NCBI GenBank assembly: GCA_012932865.1
Contig: SAXG01000003.1
Span: 1 to 64,000, forward strand
DNA from: Amylostereum areolatum
Lineage: Eukaryota > Basidiomycota > Agaricomycetes > Russulales > Stereaceae
Length of the DNA: 64,000 nucleotides
Direction of reading: 5' to 3'
The position numbers were made by a program, and so were the translations under genes. This document shows positions 43,301-55,500 of this stretch, one piece after another (positions within the stretch are counted from its first letter, which is position 1; each line of letters opens with the position of its first letter). The notes below the pieces were generated by a model. That model was not told where the DNA came from. It saw only the letters and a list, made by a program, of their open reading frames with translations, and made no database searches.

Positions 43301-44481
43301 CTTGGGAGCATGTATCCATCGACTTTGTCATGCCGCTCCCAGTCTCGGATGGAAAAGATGCCATCTGCAATGTGAACTGCATGGGTACCAAGCAGGTTGT
43401 ATTCTGGGCCACGACCAAAGACCTAACGGAGGACGAACTCGCCTTTGAGTACCTACGCGAGGTGGTCCCCCATCATGGAATTCCTAGAAAGATCGTCAGC
43501 GACCGTGGCAGCGTGTTTGTCTCCAAATTCACCACGGCATTGTTCCAACTGTTAGGCATTGAAGGGAACCCGTCCACGGCGTATCACCCTCAGACAGACG
43601 GACAGACCGAACGCTCCAACATGACCATGGAAAACTACCTTCGCATCTTCGTCAATCAATGACAGGACAATTGGACACGTTACCTCCCACTTGCCATGAC
43701 TGCGCTCAACAACATGGTCCATAGTTCGATTGGGATGTCTCCCAACTTTGCCAACTATGGTCGGGAACTCTACCTGGGGACAAACCCTCGACGTGAAACA
43801 GACAACCCATCGGCGAACGAGTTTGCACAACGCATGCGAGACATCTATGAGGAAGCCCGCTCTGCGCTAAAGGCAGCACAGGACGATCAAAAGCGCTTTT
43901 ACGATCGCAAGAAGGACGAACCAATAGATTACAAAATTGGCGACTTCGTCTGGCTGGAAGCCAAGACCAGAGATGGCCAAACCGTAATCAAAACGGCACG
44001 TCCTATGCAAAAGCTAGATGACAAGCGCTTTGGTCCTTTCAAAATCCTGGAGAAAGTCGGAGCATCGGCTTACAAGCTTCGCCTCCCTACATCCTGGTCA
44101 CGAAAACATCCGGTCTTCAACGAGTCCCTCCTATCTCCACACAACGGTCCCACCTTTGACAATCAGAAAGCACCTACACCTCCACCGCCAGAGTTAGTCC
44201 AAGGAGAGGAAGTCTATGAGGTCGAAAAGATTATAGACTCCAAGAAGGTTGGTCGCGGCTTCAAGTACCTCGTCAAATGGAAAGGCTACCCAGACAATGA
44301 CAATACTTGGGAGCCTCTCACCAATCTCCAGAATGCCAAGAAACGCATTGACGACTTCCACCGTGAACATCCGGGTGCCCCGAAACCTGCACGCCTTAAT
44401 CGTTGGAAACTCCTGTCGGAGGAAGAAACTGGATCTGATTACGACGAGGACGTCGAATCTAAGGAAGGGGTGATGTCATGA
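40306..44481 (+). pseudogene. pol: TE2 Pol, interr­upted by one nonsense codon
   Basis: Polyprotein of TE2, one reading frame except for TGA at 43660-43662 in the integrase region. The sister copy has CGA at the same place (51278-51280), so this is a CpG C-to-T change. Domains in order: protease (LLDSGCTGSCINTKF, Asp-Ser-Gly at 40960-40968; DLFIGHEWL), reverse transcriptase ([40 protein letters not shown] at 42031-42042), RNase H ([17 protein letters not shown]), integrase finger (HPGRYKTHELITRNYWWP, CETCQRTK) and core (VSIDFVMPLP, KIVSDRGSVFVSKF, YHPQTDGQTERSN). After the stop, the C-terminal integrase end and a chromodomain (YEVEKIIDSKKVGRGFKY, LVKWKGYPDNDNTWEPL) follow. The integrase stretch ICNVNCMGTKQVVF departs from the usual VVVDRLTKM. 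Confidence 0.9.
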
Positions 44482-44931
44482 ACGGTCTATAATTTTCTTT
44501 TTACTTTACATCGGTTACACGCTTTAGGACTTATTGACTTATCACCGGTCCGACTCCACCTTGGCCCGGACCCGGCTCATCTATATCCCACCCGGACCCA
44601 CGTGACTCATCTCGGTCCGGGTCTGACTCCTTTCTCTTGACTCATGCTGTACGCTACTGACTCATGCTGTGCTCTTTTACATACGACTGCTTACTTATAC
44701 TTGGTCTGCTTACTGATCGCCGTGTATTGGTTGCTTACCTAAGTCTCTCTCCTCTTGTGTATATAAGGCTCGCTCTCGCTGTACATATTCCTTATCTCGA
44801 GCTAGTCAATTCTACCGACTTTGCTTGCTTTCCCTCGTCTGTCGCCGTGTCTGATCGGCTCCCCTCTGTCGTCCTCATCTTCTAGTCAGCTGTGTCGTAA
44901 CTTGGTGCTGTCGCACTAGTCGTTGCTGACA
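44474..44931 (+). repeat. TE2 3' LTR
   Basis: 458 bp, TGTCATGAACGG to GTCGTTGCTGACA. TATATAA at 44760-44766, then 27 nt, then ATCTCGAGCT at 44794-44803. The pol stop codon overlaps the first bases of the LTR. Confidence 0.92.
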
Positions 44932-44937
44932 CCATAA

Positions 44938-45058
44938 CCTGATGAAACACATAAAACCTGGTCAGACCAGGATTCGAACCCGGGTCCTCCCTACAGTACT
45001 GGGATGCCTTACCACTAGGCTATCCAACCATCTAGAGTGTGAATCTCATATTCAACAC
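44938..45058 (-). mobile_element. tRNA-derived SINE-like repeat, copy B
   Basis: Second copy of the unit at 31725-31845. The tRNA-like part is 45029-44959 on the minus strand. Here the acceptor stem pairs at all seven positions if G-T is allowed (GGTTGGA against TCTGACC), and A and B boxes are intact. The anticodon-stem mismatch is shared with copy A. It starts 6 bp after the end of the TE2 LTR. Confidence 0.6.
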
Positions 45059-45261
45059 ACCCGCTGACCATACCATTGCGGCGTGGATAAAAGGACGTGG
45101 TCTCCCAGATCATGCGGGTGCTGGCGGGAGGTTCAACCCAGCATACGCACAGCAGCGGATGCAGGGGCTCTTCTACGGACTCATGACAGTGCCGGTGCGG
45201 CGTCTGAGTGCCATCCAAGCTGATCCACTAGGTCCGTACAATACTGTACCTTTACGACCAA
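45059..45261 (+). pseudogene. Gene fragment of unknown origin
   Basis: A plus-strand frame right after SINE copy B reads DHTIAAWIKGRGLPDHAGAG, then AYAQQRMQGLFYGLMTVPVR; it looks protein-coding but has neither start nor end. Probably host-gene debris cut by the insertions. Confidence 0.35.
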
Positions 45262-45301
45262 GTGTTCGTAACGGCTAACGCGACCCCCGCGCTACGAACA
45301 C
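45262..45301. repeat. Hairpin-forming inverted repeat near the DDE transposon end
   Basis: GTGTTCGTA (45262-45270) and TACGAACAC (45293-45301) form a 9-bp stem with a 22-nt loop. It lies about 90 bp past the stop codon of the transposase gene and is followed by GTAACGCGTAACGCG-type repeats, so it may belong to the transposon terminus. Confidence 0.45.
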
Positions 45302-45392
45302 CTGGCCTGTTCGGTAACGCGTAACGCGGTAGGATTGAACATGAAAACCGTTACATTCAAGTATCGTTAGAAATCCTGTACAAACGGTCTAT

Positions 45393-48300
45393 TTAATGCA
45401 TTACAAAGCCTTTGTAAATTGGATTAGCCGTTTTGCGACGCTTCCCCCGTCCCAACTCAATGGGTTCAGGAATAACCACCTCGCCCGGGTCCAGGGACTC
45501 TGCCAAACCGAGGCTTGAAGCACTTGTTGCAGACCCTGCGGGGGCGAGAATCCGAGCCATGAGATCAGCGGGCTTGTATGCGCTGTCGTCACCAAAGCGG
45601 CCTTCATCTGACAGGTCTAAGTCAACCTGTTCCGAGAGGCTGTCATCAGAGAGTTCGTCCACAGCAAAAGGGCAGTCCTCCTCTGAGCCGGTGCTCGGCG
45701 CCGAGTCGATGCCAGAATCAGAGCAAAGCTTGACCCATAACTCGGGGTCGCTAATAGGGAGATCACAAAGGATCTTGAGTGCCGCCGGGCTGGTGAGGGA
45801 TTCAAATGAGAGATTGAATCCGTCGCGGACAGAACATCGCTCGAAGGCCTAAACACGTACGCTCAGATTTAGTGCTGTCGAGAATAGTAGTAACTCACCT
45901 TCTTGATTAGCTCTGGCTTATTGATATCATCGCGGGCTTTGACGAACCACGAAACAGACCTGTCCCGAAGGGTCTTGATACGGGTGTCCAGTTTGAGGGT
46001 TTGGGGATCCTGGTTTTGTTCAAGGTGGTTGAGTGTCTCGCGAACGATGTCATTCAGCTGCGACTTTTTGATAGATAGCTTGTATGGCCGTTGTATGCCA
46101 ACATCGCAGGGTTGAGCGAGTCCCGTCATCCCACCAGTGATGTAACGAAGGCGGATCCACGGCCACCGTTTACCAACCAGCACCCGGAACTCCTTGCTGT
46201 GATGGACGGACCACGCGTCGAGCAAGACGACGCACTCTTGATCTACTGGGCGTGCAAGTGATTCTTTCTGGCAGACAAAGTGGGGAACAATGATCTCTTC
46301 AAAGTATTGCTCCATGAGCGGCAAGTTCGACCAATAATTCTTCTCGTTCGTGCAGAACAGGAAGCCGAGTTCCCGGGCACGATCCTGAAGGGGCGCATCG
46401 CGGGCAGGGAGCGAGCGATCAGTACTTCCCTTCATGATGACTTGCGTTGGAAGAACAGTGCCATCCGCGGCGACACCGACGACGGCTGTCCAGGCCCATT
46501 TTTCTTCTTTTCCCGTTGTGCTGACCTGTTTGACACCCTCGGTTTCGAATGTACGCTTCGTAGGATCCGCGACAACGACCTGTGTTTGATCAAAGTTGAC
46601 GAAAAGGGAGGGATGGATGATTCCCGAGTTACGCAAGATCAGCACGAGACAAAGGAAGAGCTCCCAGAGTTGCTGATCAGCATCAGCCGGTGTTTTTTGT
46701 GCAGCGCGTGTTGATGTACGGGGCACCCATCTAAGGTTTGCGTACAGAAACTTGCGGATGTATGCCTCGGAACAGCGGAACAGACTTCTATCTGCAGCAG
46801 TGGCCTCGAGCAGTTCGGGGGCTTGATGTTGTATGTGCGCGAGCATGACTCCACGAGCAGCATCAACCGAGATCGGAATCCCGGTTCGACGCAACGCAAT
46901 CAGCTGTCCTAGGATCTGTTCGACGAGTTCGGGATACGAAGACTGAAGCCCACAGATATCAGGAAAAAAAGATACAAGCAAACTGGCGGGGGAGGCGTAC
47001 CAGAATACCATGACGCGTGTTATGGCCACCGGGTTTGATGCCTGCGCGGTTCTTGACGTGGTCAAGAACCTCAGGTTTCCATCGTGGAAGGCCGTTGGGT
47101 GGACGATCAATGTATCTTCCCAGGACCTGAGGCGTAAGGCTAGAAAAATCCTTCTCGTTCCGATACTTGAGTATCTTGACAATTGCGGCGGGGCTCATGT
47201 GAGGTCCTGCCATGCGGCCTGCAGCGACAATCTGATCCCACAGGAGGCTGTTTGTCCAGTTCACTTTCTCTGCGCATGTGTCTTCATGCTTGCGCTTGCG
47301 TCCACGGGTGTCCCTTGTAGCGCGCTGATCAACCTTAAATGTTCGATACGGACGGGATTGCTCCGCAACAGAGGCGATGGTGTCATCAAGGGATGAAGAC
47401 GGATCAGAGTCCCCTTGACCAAGGACAGCGTCAATTGAGAGTGCACTAGTGGCTGTGACCGCTTTCTGGAGGATGCCCATGAGCAACTCAGACAGGTACA
47501 TCGGAGCCCACAAAAGATACATACCTTCTGTGCTTTGGCTCGCTCTCTGAACGCACGCTGACGTTCACGTCCCTGAACACGAACATGGTCTGCCTTTTCA
47601 ATCTTCCGTAGCTCCTCCTTTCGCAAAGCAAAGTGTCGTGCCTCAGCTTCTTCCTCGAGGTGTTCTGATGTGGCAAGTCGGCGCTCCTCTGCCTCTTGAC
47701 GAGTCATCCGCTGAACAAAGGAGTCGAAGGACGGGGCAGCACATGCCGAGCGAGTCAAAGAGCTTGAAGGATTGGACCGAGATGAAGATTTGCTGGTGTC
47801 TGAGGGTGACCGAGACTGCCTACATGCTTGTCTGTGCGGAAGAAGATCACCCTCGGACATGTCGTTGTCGTCCGAGTCAGAGCGCTGCCTTGGATCGGGG
47901 TCAAAATGGTCCGTATCACCATCATCATAGATATCATTGATGATAGGGCCCGTTGTAGCACGCCGACCATCATGGTGTGCGAGGATGATGTCGTCTGACA
48001 ATCCGAAATCGGCCTAGACAATGATCACCGCTTGTAAATGACATGAACCGAGAGACGGATCGAAACTTGAAAGCGTACCAAGTCATAGAGTGTATTACAT
48101 TGTGTCGCAAGGATTAGAGCGTATTCCATGCGCTCGAGAGCCTTACCATAGCCTTGCCACGGACGTGTATGAGGCCATATTGTGCGCTCAACCGTGTTCC
48201 ATGTCAAATCGCCGCACGAGTAGGCATCATCTTGGTCCGAACTGGCAAGAGACTGCCATTGTGGCTCGTTCTTGTGCAGAGCGCGGAAGAAGCATGTAAG

Positions 48301-49017
48301 TCCCTTCCGATTGCGTGGCTTCATTGCCCAGTGCAGGGAGTCGCCGAATGCGACCTCGTTCTTCTCGAAGTCCACCTTTGCGACACTATAATGCTTCTGG
48401 ATCCCGGAATGGAGAGGGCATACAATGACATTGATGTGGTTGTCCTCAACCTTCTTTGCAAGGCTCCGAAGATGTGCGAGGGGATCTCCGCAAGGACCGT
48501 GCTGTGGCTCGTTGAAATGATCCCAGTCAAAGTCGGAAGGGGAGAGGGTGAAGGGGTACTGGAAGTCTAGTGTTTCAACCCAGGTGTGAGGGAGTGAGAG
48601 GTCGTTCGCAACCCACGTGCGGAAAACGATTAAGACGGAGTCGAGGAGCGTCCCCGAAAGCATGGAAGGGGAGAAGAGAGGCGTGAGATGTTTGAAACAA
48701 AGACTTGTCTCGCGGACAAGGAGCACGTTCCATCCAAGGACACCGAACATGGTTTCTAGGCTGTCTGGAACATGAGAAAGGTGGGGAGGGCGTTGTCGAT
48801 TGGCGAGGACAAAGTGGTACTGGCCGATGGCCGCTTTCCACGCTCGTTGACCTTGGATAGCATCCGTCATCTTGATCCAGAAAGAGACGACCCAGAACGG
48901 CAGCGCTTGGGCGCCGTCGGGATCCAAGCCCCTTAAGCTGCAATACCCCGGTGCCGACCAAGGATGGCTCACCAGTCGGACCTGGGGAGAGTCGGGCATG
49001 GAGCTGAACGAGGATGT
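45393..49017 (-). CDS. Ulp1-like protease / DDE transposase fusion protein of a DNA transposon (5' end lost in gap)
   Basis: Exons 49017-48079 (open to the gap), 48013-47525, 47465-47001, 46942-45899 and 45848-45393. All introns are phase 0 with GTACGC, GTATGT, GTACGC and GTGAGT donors, giving at least 1130 residues. Exon 1 encodes a C48/Ulp1-like cysteine protease: His in QKHYSVAKVDF (48393-48391), Asp in AFGDSLHW (48342-48340), and Gln plus Cys in DQDDAYSCGDLTWN (Cys codon 48216-48214). Exon 2 is an acidic/Ser-rich linker then a charged coiled coil (ARHFALRKEELRKIEKADHV). Exon 3 looks helix-turn-helix-like (MSPAAIVKILKYRNEKDFSS). Exon 4 is a DDE superfamily (CENP-B/pogo-like) nuclease: FVNFDQTQVVV (46591-46589), VVLLDAWSVHHS (46219-46217) and LAQPCDVGIQRPYK (46105-46103). 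The C-terminal exon is acidic, ending GRGKRRKTANP. Confidence 0.8.
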
Positions 49018-49042
49018 NNNNNNNNNNNNNNNNNNNNNNNNN
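49018..49042. other. Assembly gap (25 N)
   Basis: 25 undetermined bases. Left of it is the 5' part of the Ulp1-DDE gene, right of it a TE2 copy that starts in mid-pol, so the sequences on the two sides need not be adjacent in the genome. Confidence 0.99.
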
Positions 49043-52000
49043 TACCACATCCGGACCCATGCATCGGACATTGCAATTGAAGAGCACGCTAAGAAAAAGG
49101 AACAGACCTTCTCTGAGAGTCCCAACGGCGTACCACGAATTCAAGGACATCTTTGACAAAGACGACTTCGACAAGCTCCCTGAGCGACGCCCATGGGACC
49201 ACGCCATTGAGCTCACTCCTAACTTCAAAACGGTCGATTGCAAAGTTACCCCTCACATTGGACGAGCAGAAGCAACTGGACGCCTTTCTGGAAGAGAACC
49301 TGAGATCTGGCCGGATCCAACCGTCCAATCACCCATGGCCTCCATTCTTTCATCAAGAAAAAAGACGGGCTCGCTACGTCTGTGCAGGACTATCGAAAGC
49401 TCAATGAGATGACATAAAGAACCGTTACCCGCTCCCGCTCATCCAAGAGTTGGTTGACAAACTTAAGGAGACGGCACTTACACAAGCTCGATGTCCGATG
49501 GGGGTACAACAATGTTCGGATTAAAGAAGGGGACGAGTGGAAGCTGCATTCGCAGAACAAAGGTCTCTACGAGCCTACGGTCATGTTTCTTGGACTCACC
49601 AACTCCCCGTCTACGTTCCAAGCCATGATGAATGACCTGTTCAAAGACTTGATCCACCAAGGAGTCGTGGTCGTCTATTTGGACGACATCCTCATCTTCA
49701 CACATACGCTAGAAAGAACATCGTCGGATAGTCAAGGAGGTCCTTCGGATCCTGCGAGAAAACAAACTCTATCTGAAGCCAGAAAAGTGGAGTTTGAGAA
49801 GGCAGAAATCGAATACCTGGGCATGATTGTCGGCGGAGGAAGGGTTCGCATGGATCAGCAAAGGTCGCGGCAATCCACCAAATGGCAGCCCCAAAACGAA
49901 GAAACAACTTCAATCATTTTTGGGCTTTTGCAACTTCTACCGTGCTTTATCAAGGACTTCAGTGGCATTGCTCACCCAATGACTAAACTCACTGGGAAGA
50001 CGGAATGGGTCTGGGACACCCACAGCAGGAGGCTTTTGAGGAACTCAAGCGAGTATAAACATGCAGCCAGTTCTAGCAATCCTACAGACGATGGACAGTT
50101 CCGTGTCGAGGGGACTCCTCTGACTATGCCACGGGCGCGGTACTTTCGCAACAACAGGACAATGGCAAATGGCACCCGGTCGCCTCTTCAAAGTCCCTCA
50201 GCGAAGCTGAGAGGAACTATGAGATTTATGACAAGGAATTACTGGTATCATGACGGCGCTAGAGGAATGGAGACAATACCTCATGGGGGCACGACAGGAG
50301 TTTGAAATCTGGTCGGATCATCGCAATCTCACGTACTTCCGCAAGGTGCAGAAGCTAAATCGGAGACAAGCACGATGGTTAACGGAGCTACAAGAGTATC
50401 ATTGTACGCTACTCACAAGCCTGGCAAACAATGGGTAAACCCGATGCTATTTCCGACTAGCGGGCCTTGAGAAGGGGGAGAAAGACAATGAAAACATTGT
50501 CCTCCTGAAACCAGACTCTTTCGCGCCCTCAACCATGCAGGAATTATAACCAATGGACCTGACAAATGTCTTCATTGAGCGGATTCAGGAGGCACCTTAT
50601 CCGAGGACATGCAGTAGAACGCGCCTTAGCACTCAAAGTGAAGGGATGGCTGGAACACCAGATGGAACGATCACCTGGCAAACCAGACTCTATGTCCAAG
50701 AGACAAAGGACTCCGTGCAGACATCATCCAGTCATCATGACGGCCCGCTTGTCGGTCACCCCCGGACGATACAAACCCATGAGCTCATCACGCGCAACTA
50801 CTGGTGGCCTGCCATTAGAGACGATGTCCGGAAATATGTTGAAGGATGTGAGACCTGCCAACGTACCAGATTAGACATGATCGCATTGCCGCTCCACTCC
50901 ACCCCACATGACCCGCCACAAGCGCCTTGGGAGCATGTATCCATCGACTTTGTCATGCCGCTCCCAGTTCGGATGGAAAAGACGCCATCTGCAATGTGAA
51001 CTGCATGGTACCAAGCAGGTTGTATTCTGGGCACGACCAAAGACCTAAAGGAGGACGAACTCGCCTTTGAGTACCTACGCAAGGTGGTCCCCCATCATGG
51101 AATTCCTAGAAAGATCGTAGCGACCGTGGCAGCGTGTTTGTCTCCAAATTCACCACGGCATTGTTCCACTGTTAGGCATTGAAGGGAACCCGTCCACGGC
51201 GTATCACCCTCAGACGGACGGACAGACCGAACGCTCCAACATGACCATGGAAAACTACTCGCATCTTCGTCAATCAACGACAGGACAATTGGACACGTTA
51301 CCTCCCACTTGCCATGACTGCGCAACAACATGGTCCATAGTTCGATTGGGATGTCTCCCAACTTTGCCAACTATGGTCGGGAACTCTACCTGGGGACAAA
51401 CCCTCGCGTGAGACAGACAACCCATCGGCAAACGAGTTTGCACAACGCATGCGAGACATCTATGAAGAAGCCCGCTCTGCGCTAAAGGCAGCACAGGATG
51501 ATAAAAGCGCTTTTACGATCGCAAGAAGGAGAACCAATAGATTACAAAATGGCGACTTCGTCTGGCTGGAAGCAAGACCAGAGATGGCCAAACCGTAATA
51601 AAACAGCACGTCCTATGCAAAAGCTAGATGACAAGCGCTTTGGTCCTTTCGAAATCCTGGAGAAGTCGGAGCATCGGCTACAGCTTCGCCTCCCTCAATC
51701 CTGGTCACGAAAAATCGGTCTTCAACGGTCCTCCTATCTCCACACAACGGTCCCGCCTTTGACATCAGAAAGCACCTACACCTCCACCGCCAGAGTTAGT
51801 CCAAGGAGAGGGAGTCTATGAGGTCGAAAAGATTATAGACTCCAAGAAGTTGGTCGCGGCTTCCGTACCTCTCAAATGGAAAGGCTACCCAGACAATGAC
51901 AATACTTGGGAGCCTCTCACCAATCTCGAGAATGCCAAGAAACGCATTGACGACTTCCACCGTGAAAATCCGGGGGCCCGAAACCTGCACGCCTTAATCG

Positions 52001-52515
52001 TTGGAAACTCCTGTCGGAGGAAGAAACTGGATCTGATTAGACGAGGACGTCGAATCTAAGGAAGGGGTGATGTCATGAACGGTCTATAATTTTCTTTTAC
52101 TTTACATCGGTTACACGCTTTAGGACTTATGACTTATCACCGGTCCGACTCCACCTTGGCCCGGACCCGGCTCATCTATATCCGCCCGGACCCCGTGACT
52201 CATCTCGGCCGGGTCTGACTCCTTTCCTGACTCATGCTGTACAATACTGACTCATGCTGCGCTCTTTACATACGACTGCTTAAATACTGTTTGCTTACTG
52301 ATCGCCGTGTATTGGTTGCTTACCTAAGTCTCTCTCCTCTTGTGTATATAAGGCTCGCTCTCGCTGTAAATATTCCTTATCTCGAGCTAGTCAATTCTAA
52401 CGACTTTGCTTGCTTTCCCTTGTCTGTCGCCGTGTTGATCGGCTCCCCCGTCGTCCCCCATCTTCTAGTAACTGTGTCGTAACTTGGTGCTGTCGCACTA
52501 GTCGTTGAGCTGACA
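49043..52515 (+). mobile_element. TE2b: 3' part of a second TE2 copy, dense in single-base deletions
   Basis: Matches TE2 from 41383 to the end of its 3' LTR. The stretch from the gap to the LTR is 3028 bp here against 3091 bp in TE2, a net loss of 63 bp spread as one- and two-base deletions, while substitutions are few. No pol domain stays in frame for more than a few hundred bases. The 3' LTR is 52071-52515. It carries CGA where TE2 has the TGA nonsense codon. The pattern fits unpolished sequence next to a gap better than evolutionary decay. Confidence 0.85.
52071..52515 (+). repeat. TE2b 3' LTR
   Basis: 445 bp against 458 bp in TE2; the shortfall is again in single-base deletions. It ends GAGCTGACA and joins TE1-type pol sequence directly. 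Confidence 0.85.
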
Positions 52516-55500
52516 GAACCTCGCAACCAAGCCACGGAAACCATCATCGGTCCAATCACAGCGTAAGGTTGAAGCAGGTAAAACCCCGAGGACACCCCTC
52601 GTCGTGGACGATCCCTTCCCAGAGCCGACATATGTGTCCTGGACCCCAGTCCCCACTTATGTTATTCCTGCACGCAGAGTCAAAGGTGTTCGCGTCCGCA
52701 CGGTCCATCGCTCCCCTCTACCCGCACGACTCTTCACTGAAGACGACGACGAGCGGCCCATGGTATTCCGAGACTGGGAGATCAATGGACTACGCCGCGC
52801 CGGAATCCTCCCTGAAACCGATGGTCCTAATCCAGATGCAATACCCATCCGCGCGGGCTTTACAAAAGCGCAGGAGCTTGCAGAGCATTCAAAAGAGAAC
52901 GCACGCCCGCAAACCTTTGAAGACTTAGTCCCCCCGCCGTTACCGCGACTTTGCGCCTGTATTCGACAAGAAAACCTCCGAGCGACTTCCTGACCGACGG
53001 CCATGGGACCATGCTGTCGACATGAAAGACGGCTTTGAACCCAAACCGTGCAAGATCTACCCCCTCTCACCTTCCGAGCAGATCGAACTCGACACCTTCC
53101 TCGACGACCACCTGAAGAAGGGCTATATCCGCCCATCGAAGTCACCTCAGGCGAGTCCGTTCTTCTTTGTGAAGAAAAAGGATGGAAAGCTGCGTCCTGT
53201 ACAGGACTATCGAGAATTAAACAAGGGCACTGTCAAGAATGAATACCCCTTGCCACTGATCTCTGAAATTGTCGACCGCCTCAAAGGTGCAAAGATCTTC
53301 TCCAAGATGGATGTTCGCTGGGGCTACAACAATGTCCGCATCAAGGAAGGCGACGAGTGGAAGGCTGCGTTCAAGACGAATCGCGGTCTCTTCGAACCTA
53401 CGGTGATGTTTTTTGGGCTTATGAACTCCCCTGCGACATTTCAGGCAATGATGAATGAACTGTTCAAGGATCTCATCGACTCGGGCAAGGTCATCATCTA
53501 CATGGACGACATCTTGGTGTTCACTCGCACCATGGATGAACACCGTGCCATAGTGCGGCAGGTTCTGCAGCGTTTGCAAGACAACGACCTCTTCCTCAAA
53601 CCGGAGAAATGCGTCTTTGAACAAGACTCTGTCGAATACCTCGGACTCATCATCTCGCACGACAAGATCGCTATGGACCCCGTCAAGGTAGCAGGTATTC
53701 AGGACTGGCCGACACCACGAACGGTCAAAGATGTGCAATCCTTCCTCGGCTTTGGCAACTTCTACCGACGTTTCCATCAAGGACTTCTCCAAGGTGGCAC
53801 GGCCCCTATTTGATCTGACAAAGAAGGACTGCACATGGGACTGGTCGACGGACTGCCAAACTGCGTTTGACGCACTGAAAGCTGCATTTACTTCCTCCCC
53901 CGTCTTGGTCATGCCCGACCCCAAGAAGCCTTACCTCGTCGAAGTCGATGCCTCGGACTTTGCTACTGGAGGTATACTCTCGCAGAAAGGCGACGACGGT
54001 CCACTGGCATCCAGTGGCGTATCTGTCCAAGGCCCTATCGTAACCAGAACGGAACTACGACATCTACGACAAGGAGCTGCTTGCGATCATCCGTGCGCTT
54101 GAAGCCTGGCGCCACTACCTCGAAGGCGCCCCCGACACCGTCGAAATCTGGACAGATCACAAGAACCTGGAGCACTTCAAGACGGCACAGAAGCTGAGCC
54201 GCCGACAGGCACGTTGGGCTCTATTCCTCACTCGATTTGACTTCTCGCTCGTTCATAAACCAGGAATTTCCCACAGCCTGGATCCAATGTCTCGACGACC
54301 CGATCACAAGGATGGTGTTGAAAACGACAACAAGGAGCGCGTCTTGCTTGACCCCAAGTACTTCCAAGTACGCGCAACAAGGCCAGGAGCAGTAACCTCC
54401 CTCGGTGATGTCGAACTCCGACGACGTATCCGCGACTGCAAAACCAAGGACATCGAGGTCGTTCAAGCCCTGGACGCCATCTTACGAAACGGACCACGTA
54501 CACTCGTCAAGAACCTTCAAGAGTGGAACTACGAAGAAGGCCTGGTCCTGTTTAGAGGAAAGGTATATGTCCCTGCAGATGACGAGTTGCGACGCGACAT
54601 TGTCAAAATGTACCATGAATCGCCCCTGGCTGGACACCCCGGTCGCTTCAAGACTTACGAGCTTGTGAGTCGTGAATATTGGTGGCCTGGCATGTCTGTC
54701 TTTGTCCGCGACTTTGTAGCAGGATGCGCAACCTGCCAGTCGACGAAGACACAGAGCAGCCGACCCCACGTCGACATGATCCCAAACGAAGTACCCGATC
54801 GACCATTTGGCGTCATCTCCACCGACTTCATCGTCGAACTCCTGACTGCGAAGGCTATAACGCCGTCAATGTCGTGGTCGATCGCCTCACCAAGATGGTG
54901 GTTACCACCCCATGTACAACGAAGATCACCAGCGATGGCACGGCCGACATTCTCTTCAATAAGGTATACCGACACTACGGCTTAGCAGACAAGATCATCT
55001 CGGATCGTGGACCCCAATTTGCTGGACAGGTGATGCGTACACTCAACGAGAAGCTCGGGATCAAGTCCGCCCTCAGCACAGCGTATCACCCACAGACAGA
55101 CGGTCAAACCGAACGCGAGAACCAGAACCTCGAGCAGTTTCTGCGAGTATTCTGCAACTACCGTCAAGACGACTGGGTGAAGTGGTTGCCCTTCTTCGAG
55201 TTTTCTCACAACTCTCGCACCCATGCAGCTACTGGAAAGGCTCCCTTTGAAGTCCTCTACGGCTTCCTCCCCAAGATGTACCCATCCGTAAACCCGTCCT
55301 CAAAGGTCCCTGCAGTTGAAGAACGCCTCCGTCAACTTGAAGAAGTCCGACAAGAGATCAAAGCCAGCCTTGCCCTCGCATCGGACTTAATGAAGCACTA
55401 CAATGGTGACACGATCAGCAAATCGACACTGTTCGCCATTGGAGACAAGGTCTGGCTCGAAGGCAAAAACCTGAAGACGACGAGGCCGAAAGCTAAGCTT

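Larger units (their letters stand above)
38964..44931 (+). mobile_element. TE2: Ty3/gypsy chromovirus-type element lacking its 5' LTR and most of the leader
   Basis: Compared with the copy starting at 62151, this one begins inside the leader about 90 nt before gag, directly against the TE1 5' LTR. It carries gag (39053-40309), pol in the -1 frame split by one nonsense codon (40306-44481), and a 3' LTR at 44474-44931. It could not transpose by itself without a 5' LTR and PBS. Confidence 0.9.

Noticed and set aside
48575..49243. Open frames that run across the 25-N gap
   Set aside because: They join the Ulp1 gene to an antisense TE2 pol frame through unknown bases; the bridge is an artefact of translating N.
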